DNA of 64,000 bases from Methylibium sp. Root1272. GTDB taxonomy: Bacteria; Pseudomonadota; Gammaproteobacteria; Burkholderiales; Burkholderiaceae_C. The first letter of the stretch is position 1; each line of letters opens with the position of its first letter. Of the stretch, positions 63,787 through 64,000 are shown one piece after another. Below the pieces are notes generated by a model. It made no database searches, had not been told where the DNA came from, and was given only the letters and a program-made list of their open reading frames with translations. The DNA lies in the NCBI RefSeq assembly GCF_001425905.1, contig NZ_LMDY01000013.1, positions 187,194 through 251,193 on the forward strand, read 5' to 3'. A program made the translations under genes and the position numbers.

Positions 63787-64000
63787 TCACGCGTCGCGGC
63801 CGTGGCACTGCTTGAACTTCTTGCCGCTGCCGCAAGGACAGGGGTCGTTGCGGCCCACCTTGGGGCCGGCGCGCCGCACGGTCTCGACCTTGAGCCGCTC
63901 GCCGCGGGCCAGATCGGCCAGCGCCACCACGTTGGATACCAGATCCTCGATCGCCTCGTCCATGCCGCGCAGCGGGTGTTCGTCGTCGAGCGCCTTCTTG
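63787..64000 (-). CDS. SEC-C-motif protein (YecA/UPF0149-like), 5' part outside the window
   Basis: The last 70 codons are visible. They end with the zinc-binding SEC-C motif [19 protein letters not shown], as found in SecA and YecA. The preceding acidic helix ([18 protein letters not shown]) suits a YecA/UPF0149 protein better than the SecA linker, but the family cannot be fixed from this part. Confidence 0.85.
   Translation of the reverse strand, partial: KKALDDEHPLRGMDEAIEDLVSNVVALADLARGERLKVETVRRAGPKVGRNDPCPCGSGKKFKQCHGRDA

Noticed and set aside
1-64000. CRISPR arrays, tRNA/rRNA genes, insertion sequences or prophage genes
   Set aside because: No regularly spaced repeats, transposase or integrase motifs, tRNA-like folds or rRNA segments were noticed on reading; a dedicated scan was not possible.

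Overview
The window is a high-GC bacterial chromosome segment. Gene content, codon use and the mix of TRAP, Liv-type and peptide ABC transporters, RdgC, a PEP-CTERM protein and many LysR/AraC/IclR/GntR regulators fit a betaproteobacterium of the Burkholderiales (Rubrivivax/Leptothrix/Methylibium-like). This assignment is an inference from gene content, not from a marker gene. I saw no tRNA, rRNA, CRISPR array, insertion sequence or prophage. Both ends cut through genes.

Layout. 1-2.6 kb: end of an unknown gene, a membrane-anchored unknown protein and a secreted trypsin-like protease in one compact run. 2.6-10.3 kb: LysR regulator divergent from a Tat-exported alpha/beta hydrolase, an EamA exporter, a small membrane protein, an AraC regulator, a DedA-rhodanese fusion, a YigZ/IMPACT protein and RdgC. 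10.3-20.4 kb: a catabolic island with a TRAP transporter, FAD oxidoreductase, IlvD/Edd-type dehydratase, PEP-mutase/isocitrate-lyase-type enzyme, alpha/beta hydrolase, iron alcohol dehydrogenase and FCD-type GntR regulator. Two related AT-rich operator-like sites flank the hydrolase gene. 20.5-24.8 kb: cupin, PQQ-dependent alcohol dehydrogenase with its cytochrome c, an AraC regulator and CsbD. 25-29.5 kb: divergent glpD/glpK, a VOC protein and a membrane protein.

29.5-42.3 kb is the most interesting block: cyclase-family protein, rubredoxin reductase and IclR regulator on the minus strand, facing a Rieske oxygenase, a rubredoxin, a complete Liv-type ABC importer (with a fused permease-ATPase), a CaiB-type CoA-transferase and a crotonase that lacks both canonical glutamates. 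It reads as an uptake and degradation cassette for an organic acid whose Rieske enzyme may be fed by rubredoxin instead of the usual ferredoxin-type reductase.

42.3-52 kb: GST, VOC protein, aromatic/aspartate aminotransferase, glutathione peroxidase, response regulator, orphan NMT1-type binding protein, HDOD protein, Old Yellow Enzyme and a large hybrid histidine kinase. 52-52.8 kb: a sparsely coding stretch with a well-initiated 80-residue unknown small gene on the minus strand and a minus-strand terminator. 52.8-58.5 kb: a Yej/Dpp-type peptide ABC transporter with a divergent binding protein. 58.6-64 kb: small PEP-CTERM protein, flavin reductase plus MaoC dehydratase, thioredoxin-like lipoprotein, TetR regulator, universal stress protein, metallophosphoesterase and the end of a SEC-C (YecA-like) gene.
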